A stretch of 64,000 bases of DNA from Nitratireductor aquimarinus. GTDB lineage: Bacteria > Pseudomonadota > Alphaproteobacteria > Rhizobiales > Rhizobiaceae. The notes under the pieces were generated by a model, which worked only from the letters and a program-made list of their open reading frames with translations, ran no database searches and was not told the DNA's origin. The stretch spans positions 62,001-126,000 of the forward strand of contig NZ_CP177240.1 of the NCBI RefSeq assembly GCF_046773475.1, in the 5' to 3' direction. Position numbers and translations under genes: made by a program. This document shows, one piece after another, positions 43,356-51,882 of this stretch; positions within the stretch are counted from its first letter, which is position 1, and each line of letters begins with the position of its first letter.

Positions 43356-45008
43356 ATGATACCAATGCGCAGAGCGGTTGTCTCGACCGCGTTTCTCGCC
43401 CTTCTTGCCGGGACGCCGGCATTTGCCGGCGATCAGATCAGAACCATCGACCTGTTCACCCGCCCGCAGGCGGCGCAGCCACAGGAATTCCAGTCGATCC
43501 AGCTCATTGCGCAGGAGTGGCGCAAGCTCGGTCTCGATGTGAATGTGCGGGTCATGCCCTGGGAGCAGATGTCGGACGTCGTCTGGTATCAGCGCGACAA
43601 CTGGGACGCCACGGCCTGGCAGATGGTCGGTCGACCCGAGCGCTCGGACCCCGATGAGATCGTCTTTAACCTGTTCCATTCGACCACGGCGGACAAGGGT
43701 TACAATTTCATCGGTTACCTGAACCCGGAATACGACACGGTCGTTGAAGCCGAGCGGGTCGAGATCGACGAAGCCAAGCGCAAGGAGCTGATCGACAAGG
43801 CGCAGGAGATCCTCGCCGCCGACCAGCCCAACATGATGCTTGTTCATCCCAAACAGACATTCGCGTTCGACAAGACGGTCTGGGACCCGGCCTCGGTTGT
43901 CGAGCAGAGCGGCATTGGCATTCGCAACACGTGGACGTTCATGTCGCTGACGCCGGTTGGCGAACAGAAGGACATCATCCTCAACTCCGGCGACAATGTG
44001 CAGGCGATCAACCCGCTCTACATCTCCGGCGGCGTGGACAGCTGGGTGTTCGAACTGGTCTATGACCGGCTCGTGCGTGTCGGTCCCGATGGTCTGCCCA
44101 AGGCCTGGGCGGCCGAAAGCTATGAGTGGAAAGACGACAAGACCATCGCGGTGACGCTGCGCGAGGGCATGAAGTGGCATGACGGCGAGCCTGTGACGCC
44201 GGAAGACGTCAAATTCTCCTTCGAGACCGCCGTCAGCGGTGAAGCGCCGATGTATGCGCCATTCGCCACTAATATCGAGAATATCGCGATTGACGGTTCC
44301 ACGATCACCTTCACGCTCAAGCAGCCGGCGGCGTCGTTCGTCACGTCGAGCCTGGCGAAGATCAATCTCATTCCCAAGCATGTCTGGGAGCCGATCATCG
44401 CCGATCTGAAGACGAAGGAAGAGAACGCGGAAAGCTATCAGGAAGAGACACCCATCGGTTCCGGGCCGTTCAGGTTCGAGCGCTGGCTCACCAATGAGGA
44501 AATCGTTCTTTCCGCCAACAAGGATCACTTCAACGCACCGAAGGCCGAGCGCTGGATTCTGCGCATCGTGCCGAATGTTGAAGCGGCGCTGGGCATGCTG
44601 CGCTCCGGCGAGATCAACTTCCTCGCCGAGTTCTCCGGTGATCCGCAGGTGCTGTTGCAGGCAGCCGAGCAGGATGGCGATCTGGAAACCGTTTCGACCG
44701 TCGAGATGGGCTTCCGTTATGTCGCCTTCAACAACCGCCGTCCGCCCTTCGATGATCCGGCATTCCGCCGCGCGCTTTCTTCGGCCGTGGACCGTCGCCT
44801 GATCGTCAAGGCTGCCTATCGCGGTTACGCCGAGCCTTCCAACTCCGTTGTCTCTCCCGCGCTGGGCTTCTGGCACAATGAAGCGGTGGTCGAAGGCTTC
44901 GAGGCTGGCCACGATGTGGCGGTGAAGATCCTTGAGGATGCCGGCTACACGCTCGAGGGTGACCGCCTGCATTATCCTGGCGACCAGAAGGAAACGCTGG
45001 CCGAATAA
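43356..45008 (+). CDS. family 5 substrate-binding protein with circularly permuted halves
   Basis: A 550-residue periplasmic protein of the DppA/OppA group in an unusual order. Residues 1-24 are a signal peptide. Residues about 26-200 match the half that is normally C-terminal: the RTIDLFTRPQ strand, IAQEWRKLGLDVNVRVMPWE, WDATAWQMVG, GYNFIGYLNPEYD, KRKELIDKAQEILAADQP. Residues about 205-550 match the normally N-terminal half: VYDRLVRVGPDG, GMKWHDGEPVTPEDVKFSFE, PIGSGPFRFERW, and DPAFRRALSSAVDRR, ending in VAVKILEDAGY, which is normally followed by the other half. The cut falls at the hinge-side junction. The reading frame is uninterrupted. The gene lies between racemase and permeases. A family 5 protein at 60958-62559 has the normal order. 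Confidence 0.87.
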   Translation: MIPMRRAVVSTAFLALLAGTPAFAGDQIRTIDLFTRPQAAQPQEFQSIQLIAQEWRKLGLDVNVRVMPWEQMSDVVWYQRDNWDATAWQMVGRPERSDPDEIVFNLFHSTTADKGYNFIGYLNPEYDTVVEAERVEIDEAKRKELIDKAQEILAADQPNMMLVHPKQTFAFDKTVWDPASVVEQSGIGIRNTWTFMSLTPVGEQKDIILNSGDNVQAINPLYISGGVDSWVFELVYDRLVRVGPDGLPKAWAAESYEWKDDKTIAVTLREGMKWHDGEPVTPEDVKFSFETAVSGEAPMYAPFATNIENIAIDGSTITFTLKQPAASFVTSSLAKINLIPKHVWEPIIADLKTKEENAESYQEETPIGSGPFRFERWLTNEEIVLSANKDHFNAPKAERWILRIVPNVEAALGMLRSGEINFLAEFSGDPQVLLQAAEQDGDLETVSTVEMGFRYVAFNNRRPPFDDPAFRRALSSAVDRRLIVKAAYRGYAEPSNSVVSPALGFWHNEAVVEGFEAGHDVAVKILEDAGYTLEGDRLHYPGDQKETLAE

Positions 45009-45014
45009 CGCCCT

Positions 45015-45043
45015 GACAGGCGCACTGTCACGGTGCGCCTGTC
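45015..45043. other. intra-operon hairpin after the permuted binding-protein gene
   Basis: A perfect 11-bp stem (45015-45025 with 45033-45043) and 7-nt loop start 6 bp after the stop. No T-run follows, so it probably protects the upstream message or partially limits downstream expression. Confidence 0.65.
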
Positions 45044-45121
45044 TCCTCCCGACGCGCCACGCTGCCGCGCCCTGCGGTGACGCGGCCAGAATTTTCGCGC
45101 CGAGACAAGGGAAGCCTGTTC

Positions 45122-46099
45122 ATGTCCCATTTGAAGGCGATGGCCAGCAGAGCGCTGCAACTCGCTCTCGTCCTCTGGGCGGTCGTCACGATCCTGTTCC
45201 TCATGTTCCGCCTGATGCCGGGCAATCCGATGGCGGCCTATATCGACCCCACCTTCACTGTGGAACAGCAGGAAGCGCTGATGGCGCAGTTCGGCCTCGA
45301 CAAGCCATTGTGGGAGCAATACCTCATCTATCTCGGCAATCTTCTGCAGGGTGAGCTGGGCCAGAGCTTTCGCTATCGCGAGCCCGTGGCCGAGCGGCTG
45401 ATGACGCTCCTGCCCAACACGCTCATTCTCACATTCTCTTCGCTTATCGTGGCCTACACGTTCGGCATTCTTGCCGGCGCGTATCTTGCCTGGCGGCGCG
45501 GAAGCGTCGTGGAGAACACGGCAATTCCGCTGGTTCTTACGACGCGCGCCATGCCTGAATTCTGGCTCGGGATGGTGCTGCTTGCCGTGTTTTCCTTCTG
45601 GCTGGGCTGGTTTCCAGCCGGCGGCACACGGCCGGCCGGCGCCAGCTATGACAGTCTGTGGGCGCTTTACACCTCGCGGGAGTTCCTGAGCTATCTGGCG
45701 CTCCCGGCCCTGACACTGGCGATTTACAGTCAGGGACTGCCGCTTCTTCTGATGCGCTCGAACATGCTGGATGTGATGAAGGAAGACTTTGTCACCATGG
45801 CCCGCATCAAGGGACTGTCCAACTGGTCGGTCGTGGTGCGCCATGCCGCGCGCAACGCGCTGTTGCCGGTCATGACATCCTTCGCCATCGCCGTCGGCTA
45901 CCAGCTTCAGGGAAATGTGGTCGTTGAATCCGTTTTCTCCTGGCCGGGGCTTGGACGCGAACTCGTCAATGCCGTCTCGGCATCCGACTATCCGCTGGCG
46001 CAGGGCGCGTTCCTGATGATCGCAGTGGTGGTCATCCTGATGAACCTCATCGCCGACCTTCTGTATTCCCTGCTCGACCCGAGGATCAGCCATGCTTGA
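45122..46099 (+). CDS. Dpp/Opp-type ABC permease B
   Basis: A 325-residue inner-membrane permease (DppB type). RLMPGNPMAAYIDP near residues 32-45 and LPNTLILTFSSLIVAYTFG are family marks, and the ATPase-facing loop is VTMARIKGLSNWSVVVRHAARNA. AAGGGAAG precedes the ATG at 45122. It overlaps the C permease by 8 bp. Confidence 0.94.
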   Translation: MSHLKAMASRALQLALVLWAVVTILFLMFRLMPGNPMAAYIDPTFTVEQQEALMAQFGLDKPLWEQYLIYLGNLLQGELGQSFRYREPVAERLMTLLPNTLILTFSSLIVAYTFGILAGAYLAWRRGSVVENTAIPLVLTTRAMPEFWLGMVLLAVFSFWLGWFPAGGTRPAGASYDSLWALYTSREFLSYLALPALTLAIYSQGLPLLLMRSNMLDVMKEDFVTMARIKGLSNWSVVVRHAARNALLPVMTSFAIAVGYQLQGNVVVESVFSWPGLGRELVNAVSASDYPLAQGAFLMIAVVVILMNLIADLLYSLLDPRISHA

Positions 46100-46988
46100 T
46101 ACCACGCTTCCCAGGCCGGGTTTCGTCGCGCGCTTCTTTCGCAGCCTGCGTCTGCCTTTGAACGACCCCTTCGCCGTTGCCGGCCTCGCCATCTATGCGA
46201 TCTTCATCCTGACCGCGATCTTCGCCGACGCCATTGCGCCATACGATCCGACGGAGATCCTCTACACGCCCAATTACGATCTGGCCGCCGATCTGCGTCC
46301 GGGTGAAGACGGCTTCATTCTCGGCACCACCAGCCTTGGCCGGGATATCTTCTCGCAGATTGTTTACGGCACGCGTTCCGCGCTGCTTATCGGACTGACA
46401 GCGGCCTTCATGGTGGCGCTGATCGGATCGATCGTCGGGCTGGTTTCCGGCTATTTCGGCGGCTGGGTGGACGCGCTCCTGATGCGGCTGGCAGATGTGG
46501 CGTTCGGCATACCCTTCCTGCCCTTCGTCATCGTGCTTGCCGCTTTCCTTGAACCGTCGATCTGGAACGTCGTCATCGCCATGGCGCTCGTTCTGTGGCG
46601 CGACACGGGGCGGGTCATCCGCAGCCAGGTCCTGACGTTGCGGTCCCGCAGCTATGTGGATGCGGCAAGGGTTTCAGGCTCTTCGGATTTCAAGATCATT
46701 CTGCGGCACATCGCGCCGAACATCCTGCCGCTTTCCTTCCTTTACGGGTCCATCGCCATCGGCTGGGCCATTCTGACGGAGGCGTCGATTTCGTTTCTCG
46801 GCTTTGGCGATCCCCAGTCGATCAGCTGGGGCTACATGCTGCAGGACGCCTTCGCCAGCCAGGCGCTCGCGAAGCAGGCCTACTACTGGTTCGTGCCTCC
46901 CGGCGTCTGCATCATCCTCGTCGTGTCTGCGGGCTTTTTCATTACCCGTGGCTATGAAAACCTCCTGTTTCCGAAGCTTGGCCGATGA
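46092..46988 (+). CDS. Dpp/Opp-type ABC permease C
   Basis: A 298-residue partner permease. It has LGTTSLGRDIFSQIVYGTRS near residues 74-93, the DppC hallmark, and the coupling loop YVDAARVSGSSDFKIILRHI. It overlaps permease B by 8 bp and the first ATPase by 4 bp. Confidence 0.94.
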   Translation: MLDTTLPRPGFVARFFRSLRLPLNDPFAVAGLAIYAIFILTAIFADAIAPYDPTEILYTPNYDLAADLRPGEDGFILGTTSLGRDIFSQIVYGTRSALLIGLTAAFMVALIGSIVGLVSGYFGGWVDALLMRLADVAFGIPFLPFVIVLAAFLEPSIWNVVIAMALVLWRDTGRVIRSQVLTLRSRSYVDAARVSGSSDFKIILRHIAPNILPLSFLYGSIAIGWAILTEASISFLGFGDPQSISWGYMLQDAFASQALAKQAYYWFVPPGVCIILVVSAGFFITRGYENLLFPKLGR

Positions 46989-48004
46989 CTGAAACACTGC
47001 TTTCCGTTCGTGATCTCAAGGTCAGCTATCAGGTTGGCAAGGGTTCAATCGATGCTGTCGATGGCGCGAGTTTCGACGTGCCGCGTGGCTCCATCGTCGG
47101 TCTTGTTGGCGAGTCCGGCTGCGGCAAAACCACCGTCGCCAGAGCGCTGACAAGGGTGATCGCCGACAATGCGAGCATTACCGGCGGTCAGATCCTGTTC
47201 GACGGACAGGATATCGCGGCACTGCCGGAACGTGAGATGAATGCGCTGCGCTGGCGCGACATCGCGTTCATTCCGCAAAGCGCGATGAACTCGCTCGATC
47301 CCGTCTACACGGTCGAATATCAGCTCAATGAGGTGCTGCGGCGACGCGGTGGGCTGGGGCGCAGGCAAGCGCGGGCGCGATGCGAAGAACTGTTCGAGAT
47401 GGTTGGCATCGAGGCCGGCAGGCTTGGCGACTATCCGCATCAGTTTTCCGGCGGCATGCGCCAGCGCGTGGCCATCGCTCTGGCCCTTGCGCTCAATCCC
47501 AAGCTGGTGATTGCCGATGAACCGGTGACGGCGCTCGATGTGATCGTTCAGCGGCAGATCCTCGACCAGCTGCGCGAACTGCAATCGATGCTGGGCATTT
47601 CGGTGATCCTCGTCACGCATGACATCTCGGTCGTCGCCTATGTCTGCGACCGGACGGTGGTGATGTATGCCGGGCGCATTGCCGAAGCCGGCCCGATGGA
47701 CGCCGTTCTGATGGAGCCGTCGCATCCCTACACAATGGGACTGCGCAATGCGTTTCCCGATCTGAAAGGAGCGGCAAGCGGTGTGCTGACGCCCATTGAG
47801 GGCGCGCCGCCCAATCTCGCCTTTCCGCCACCGGGGTGCCGCTTTGCGCCCCGCTGCCCGTTCGCAGTGGAGACCTGCACCACGCAGCAGCCGGCGCTCG
47901 GCATGGTCGCGCCTGACCACCGTGTCAGCTGCCACCGGGCGGATGAAGCCGCGAAGCTGCGGCAGGAGGCGGCCCGCACCGAAACATGGCTCGCAGACGC
48001 ATGA
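46985..48004 (+). CDS. Dpp/Opp-type ABC ATPase D
   Basis: A 339-residue ATPase with Walker A GESGCGKTT, Q-loop IAFIPQSAMNSLDPVYTV, signature FSGGMRQRVAIALAL, Walker B VIADEPVTALD and switch His in VTHDISVVA. The C-terminal oligopeptide-type Cys motif (CRFAPRCPFAVETC) may hold an iron-sulfur cluster, as in DppD. The next ATPase starts inside its stop. Confidence 0.95.
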   Translation: MTETLLSVRDLKVSYQVGKGSIDAVDGASFDVPRGSIVGLVGESGCGKTTVARALTRVIADNASITGGQILFDGQDIAALPEREMNALRWRDIAFIPQSAMNSLDPVYTVEYQLNEVLRRRGGLGRRQARARCEELFEMVGIEAGRLGDYPHQFSGGMRQRVAIALALALNPKLVIADEPVTALDVIVQRQILDQLRELQSMLGISVILVTHDISVVAYVCDRTVVMYAGRIAEAGPMDAVLMEPSHPYTMGLRNAFPDLKGAASGVLTPIEGAPPNLAFPPPGCRFAPRCPFAVETCTTQQPALGMVAPDHRVSCHRADEAAKLRQEAARTETWLADA

Positions 48005-48993
48005 GGTTGGCTGTGTCGAAACCACCCAAGCCGCTGGTCTCCGTCAAGGATGCCCAGCTCCATTACCGGGTCGGCAGCGCCTTTTCGGCGATGCGTGGCC
48101 ACTCCTCCGTCGTCAAGGCGGTGGACGGTGTGACATTCGAGATCCAGAAGGGCGAGAGTGTCGGCCTTCTGGGAGAGTCCGGCTGCGGCAAGACCTCCAT
48201 GGGACGGCTGCTTCTCAAGCTTGAAGAGGCGACCGGCGGCGAGATCGAGTTCGCCGGCGATGCGCTTTCCGGTCTGAAGGGACCGGCGCTCAAGCGCTAT
48301 CGCGCCAAGGCGCAGCTCATCTTCCAGAACCCGTTCGAAGCGGTGAACCCGCGCTTCACGATCCGTGCCACACTGGCCGAACCGCTGGAGAATGCGGGCA
48401 TTCCGGCAGCCGAACGTGAAGGGCGCATCATCGAAGCGTTGGAACTCGTGCGCCTGCCACAGCCACAGCAATATCTTGACCGGTATCCGCACCAATTATC
48501 GGGCGGCCAGTTGCAGCGCGTGGTGATGGCGCGGGCGCTCATCCTGCAACCGGACTTCGTGGTTGCGGATGAACCGGTTTCGATGCTCGACGTGTCGGTG
48601 CGCGCAGGCGTTCTGAACGTGTTTCGCGATGTGCGCGACCGGCTGAACCTGACTGCGATCTACATCAGTCACGACCTGGCCCTTGTGCGGTATGTCTGCG
48701 AGCGGACCATCGTCATGTATCTGGGTCGCATCATGGAAGATGGACCGACCGAGGACATCGTCCACGAGCCGCTGCACCCATACACCAAGGCGCTGGTGGC
48801 GGCCGTTCCGGTACCGCATCCCGACCAGAGCCATGATCCGCTTCCCATTGGCCGTGGCGCGCCTGATCCACGCAATCCGCCTTCGGGTTGCGTGTTCCGA
48901 GACCGTTGCCCGCTCGCTTTCGACCGTTGCGCCAAAGAAGCGCCGGCGCTGCGTCCGGCGGGCAGCCGCAAGGTCGCCTGCCATCTTTTCTGA
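48001..48993 (+). CDS. Dpp/Opp-type ABC ATPase F
   Basis: A 330-residue partner ATPase. Walker A GESGCGKTS, signature LSGGQLQRVVMARAL, Walker B FVVADEPVSMLD and switch His in YISHDLALV are present, with the same C-terminal Cys motif (CVFRDRCPLAFDRC). The start codon overlaps the D stop (ATGA). Together with B, C, D and the permuted binding protein it completes the importer. Confidence 0.95.
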   Translation: MRLAVSKPPKPLVSVKDAQLHYRVGSAFSAMRGHSSVVKAVDGVTFEIQKGESVGLLGESGCGKTSMGRLLLKLEEATGGEIEFAGDALSGLKGPALKRYRAKAQLIFQNPFEAVNPRFTIRATLAEPLENAGIPAAEREGRIIEALELVRLPQPQQYLDRYPHQLSGGQLQRVVMARALILQPDFVVADEPVSMLDVSVRAGVLNVFRDVRDRLNLTAIYISHDLALVRYVCERTIVMYLGRIMEDGPTEDIVHEPLHPYTKALVAAVPVPHPDQSHDPLPIGRGAPDPRNPPSGCVFRDRCPLAFDRCAKEAPALRPAGSRKVACHLF

Positions 48994-49021
48994 ACGGTTA
49001 CCGCCAGGACTGGACGAAACA

Positions 49022-50017
49022 ATGCTTGCAGCTTTCTACACGCGCACAGGGCCGGCCCGGGAGGTGCTTGAACTTGGCGAACAGGCCGTACCTGTTCCGG
49101 CCAAGGGCGAGGTTCTGGTGCGGGTGCGTGCATCGGGCATCAATCCCGCCGACGTGAAACGCCGGGCTGGCTGGCGCGGCATGGCGATGGAACACGCATT
49201 GGCGATCCCGCACACGGATGGCGCAGGCGAAATCGCCGATGTGGGCGCGGGCGTGGACCGCACGCGCGTCGGCGAGCGTGTCTGGCTCTGGAACGCGCAG
49301 GGCGGCTACGGAACCGCAGGCAGGCCGTTCGGAACGGCTGCGGAATATGTGGCGATCCCTGCCGATCAGGCGGCGCCGCTTCCCAAAGGATTGAGCTTTG
49401 AGGACGGAGCGTGTCTCGGCGTGCCGGCGATGACGGCCTATCGCGCGGTCTTCGCCGATGGGCCGGTGGAGGGTCAGACGATACTGGTCAATGGCGCTGC
49501 GGGTGCGGTTGGTCATTTTGCGGTGCAGCTTGCCAGGGCCGGCGGTGCGTGCGTCATCGGGACCGTGAGCAGTGACGAGGCGGCGAGCCATGCCCGGAGA
49601 GCCGGCGCAAGCGAGATCATCGACCGCAAGCGCGAGGATGTTGTCGCGCGCGTTTTGGACATAACGGAGGGCGAGGGGGTCGACCGCATCATCGAGGTGG
49701 ACTTTGCCGCGAACCGGCTTGGCGACATCGCCATTCTGAAAGCCAACGGGACCATTGCTTCCTATTCCTGCAGCAGCGATCCCGAGCCCGTTCTCCCCTA
49801 TTACGCCTTCGCCAATAAAGGTGCGAACCTGCGCTTCATTCAGGGCTTCAATATTCCGTCTGCTTCCCGGCGCGCCGGAGAGGCGATGCTGACCCGTCTT
49901 GCCGAGGAGGCGCGTCTGCACGTTGCCATCGGCGCTACCTATCCCCTCCGCGAGATCGCGGATGCCCATGAGCATGTCGAGCGCGGAAGCCTCGGCAATA
50001 TCGTTGTCAGCGTGTGA
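49022..50017 (+). CDS. NADPH:quinone-reductase-like zinc-free MDR dehydrogenase
   Basis: A 331-residue MDR-fold protein. SGINPADVKRRAG is the substrate-side mark and NGAAGAVGHFAVQLARAGG the cofactor-binding loop. No structural-zinc Cys cluster is visible, so it belongs to the QOR branch that reduces quinones or enones. It lies 28 bp after the ATPase and 38 bp before HyuB, in the same operon. Its role in amide catabolism is unclear. Confidence 0.88.
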   Translation: MLAAFYTRTGPAREVLELGEQAVPVPAKGEVLVRVRASGINPADVKRRAGWRGMAMEHALAIPHTDGAGEIADVGAGVDRTRVGERVWLWNAQGGYGTAGRPFGTAAEYVAIPADQAAPLPKGLSFEDGACLGVPAMTAYRAVFADGPVEGQTILVNGAAGAVGHFAVQLARAGGACVIGTVSSDEAASHARRAGASEIIDRKREDVVARVLDITEGEGVDRIIEVDFAANRLGDIAILKANGTIASYSCSSDPEPVLPYYAFANKGANLRFIQGFNIPSASRRAGEAMLTRLAEEARLHVAIGATYPLREIADAHEHVERGSLGNIVVSV

Positions 50018-50055
50018 CGAAGCGACGTCGCACCGGCCATTGATAAGGAAAGCAA

Positions 50056-51882
50056 ATGCTTCAATCCTCGCCATCCACACCACCGCCCGAGTGCGACATG
50101 CCGGTCTGCGACCCGGTTTCGCTGGAGATCATTCGCGGCGCAATCGCCGCCGCGCAGGCCGAGATGGAAGCGCTTCTGGAGCGCACCGCGATTTCCGCGT
50201 TTATTCGCGAGAAGAAGGACTTTTACACCGCGCTGTTCGATGCAGACGGCGTGATGGCCGTTGGTTCGATGGTGCCGATCTTCGGCGACATGACCGGTCC
50301 GGTTTTCGAAAAATTTCCCGACGATACGATGCAGCCGGGCGACCTCTACTGGTACAATGACTGCTACGGTTCGCGCGGTGCGGTTTCGCACTCAAACGAT
50401 CAGGTTCTGCTCGCGCCGGTGTTCCGCAATGGCCGACGCTGCGCCTTCGTGATGAGCTGGGCGCATTTTGCCGATATCGGCGGCATCCGTCCGGGCTCGA
50501 TCAGCCCGGATGCGACCGAGATCTTTCAGGAAGGCATCATTGTTCCCGTTACGAAGCTGATCGATGCGGGGCAGACCAACGAGGCCGCGCTGTCGATCTT
50601 CCATCGCAATTCGCGTTTTCCCGAACAGAGCAATGGCGACATGCGCGCCCTGATGGCGTCCGTCGATCTTGGTGTTCGGCGTGTGGGTGAAATCATCGAC
50701 CGGTTCGGTGCTGATGTGGTTGCCGATGCATTCGACCAGCTGCTTGCCCGCACACGTCGTCTGGTGCGCACGAAACTGGCCGAGACCTTCGATTACGGAA
50801 CGCATAGTTTCACCGATGCCATCGATGGCGACGGGCACGGAAACGGGCCGTTCAAGATCCGTTTTTCGCTCTCCCGCGAGAAGGGCAGCGACGGGGAAGA
50901 CCGTTTCACCTTCGACGCAACCGAGACAGACGATCAGGCCCCTGGTCCGGTCAATTATCTCATGAACGAGGGTGTGCCGGGCATGGCGCTCGGCCTCTAT
51001 TATCTGGGCGGTGACCCGGCGCAGGTCTGCAATGCGGGTGGCCCGAACGCCATCGATGCGGTCAAGCTGCGCGAAGGTTCGCTGCTTGCGCCGCGTTTCC
51101 CGGCACCTCTTGGCATGCGCGGACTGACGGCGATGCGCGTCATCTCCGCCATGAGCGGGCTGGTGAATGTTGCTAAAGGCGAAGCGCCGGCTGCCAATTC
51201 GGCCTATGTGATCAGCATCATGCGCGGCAATTTCCGCAATGAAGCGGGCGAGCTGGAGCGTTTTCTTCTGGCAGACGGGATTGGCGTCGGATACGGCGCG
51301 CGCCCCGATGCCGATGGCATCGATGCGGTCTATTTCGTCGCGCAGGAAAACTATCCGGTCGAATTCCTCGAACTTGGTTATCCGGTGCGGTTGCGCACCT
51401 ATGGTATCGCGCAGGACTCTGGCGGCGCAGGACGCCACCGCGGTGGTTGCGGCATCGTGCGCGAATACGAGGTGATGGCCGAGGACGCGGTGCTGGCGGT
51501 TCGCATCGACAGTGTGAAGAACCCTCCCTGGGGCATCGATGGGGGTCAGGGTGGCGGTTCCGGCCGGGCCATCGTCAATCCGGGAACCGACCGGGAGCAG
51601 GTTCTGGCACCGCTCTCGGACGGCAACAGGCTGGTGCGCGGCGACATTCTGCGCATCGAGACCGGTGGGGGCGGCGGCCATGGCCATCCCTTCGACCGTC
51701 CGGTCGGCAAGGTGATCGAGGATGTTCTGGGTGGGTTCGTCAGCCCTGAAGCAGCCAGAAGCCTTTATGGCGTGGTGATGGAAGGCAACCGGGTGGACGC
51801 CGATGCCACCGTTGCCGCCCGCGCCGAACGTCCTGCCCACCGTCGTTTCCATCGTCAGGAGTATGTCGATGTCCTCAGCTGA
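50056..51882 (+). CDS. hyuB: hydantoinase B / oxoprolinase B-type subunit
   Basis: A 608-residue protein of the HyuB family. It has VSLEIIRGAIAAAQAEMEAL at the start, DCYGSRGAVSHSNDQVLLAP, a characteristic motif of the family, and GGGGGHGHPFDRPVGKV late. With HyuA it forms an ATP-dependent cyclic-amide hydrolase that can open N-methylhydantoin, 5-oxoproline or related rings. AAGGAA is well spaced before the ATG at 50056; an inner ATG at 50098 is possible. It overlaps the hyuA start by 14 bp. Confidence 0.93.
   Translation: MLQSSPSTPPPECDMPVCDPVSLEIIRGAIAAAQAEMEALLERTAISAFIREKKDFYTALFDADGVMAVGSMVPIFGDMTGPVFEKFPDDTMQPGDLYWYNDCYGSRGAVSHSNDQVLLAPVFRNGRRCAFVMSWAHFADIGGIRPGSISPDATEIFQEGIIVPVTKLIDAGQTNEAALSIFHRNSRFPEQSNGDMRALMASVDLGVRRVGEIIDRFGADVVADAFDQLLARTRRLVRTKLAETFDYGTHSFTDAIDGDGHGNGPFKIRFSLSREKGSDGEDRFTFDATETDDQAPGPVNYLMNEGVPGMALGLYYLGGDPAQVCNAGGPNAIDAVKLREGSLLAPRFPAPLGMRGLTAMRVISAMSGLVNVAKGEAPAANSAYVISIMRGNFRNEAGELERFLLADGIGVGYGARPDADGIDAVYFVAQENYPVEFLELGYPVRLRTYGIAQDSGGAGRHRGGCGIVREYEVMAEDAVLAVRIDSVKNPPWGIDGGQGGGSGRAIVNPGTDREQVLAPLSDGNRLVRGDILRIETGGGGGHGHPFDRPVGKVIEDVLGGFVSPEAARSLYGVVMEGNRVDADATVAARAERPAHRRFHRQEYVDVLS

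Noticed and set aside
43173..44972. A 599-codon minus-strand open frame opposite the permuted binding protein
   Set aside because: It has no family motif and no ribosome site, while the plus-strand protein has a signal peptide and clear family 5 motifs.
43356..45008. The odd binding protein as a fusion of two genes or a partial duplication
   Set aside because: Each canonical segment occurs only once, and together they make one complete family 5 protein, so duplication or fusion with a second protein does not explain it.
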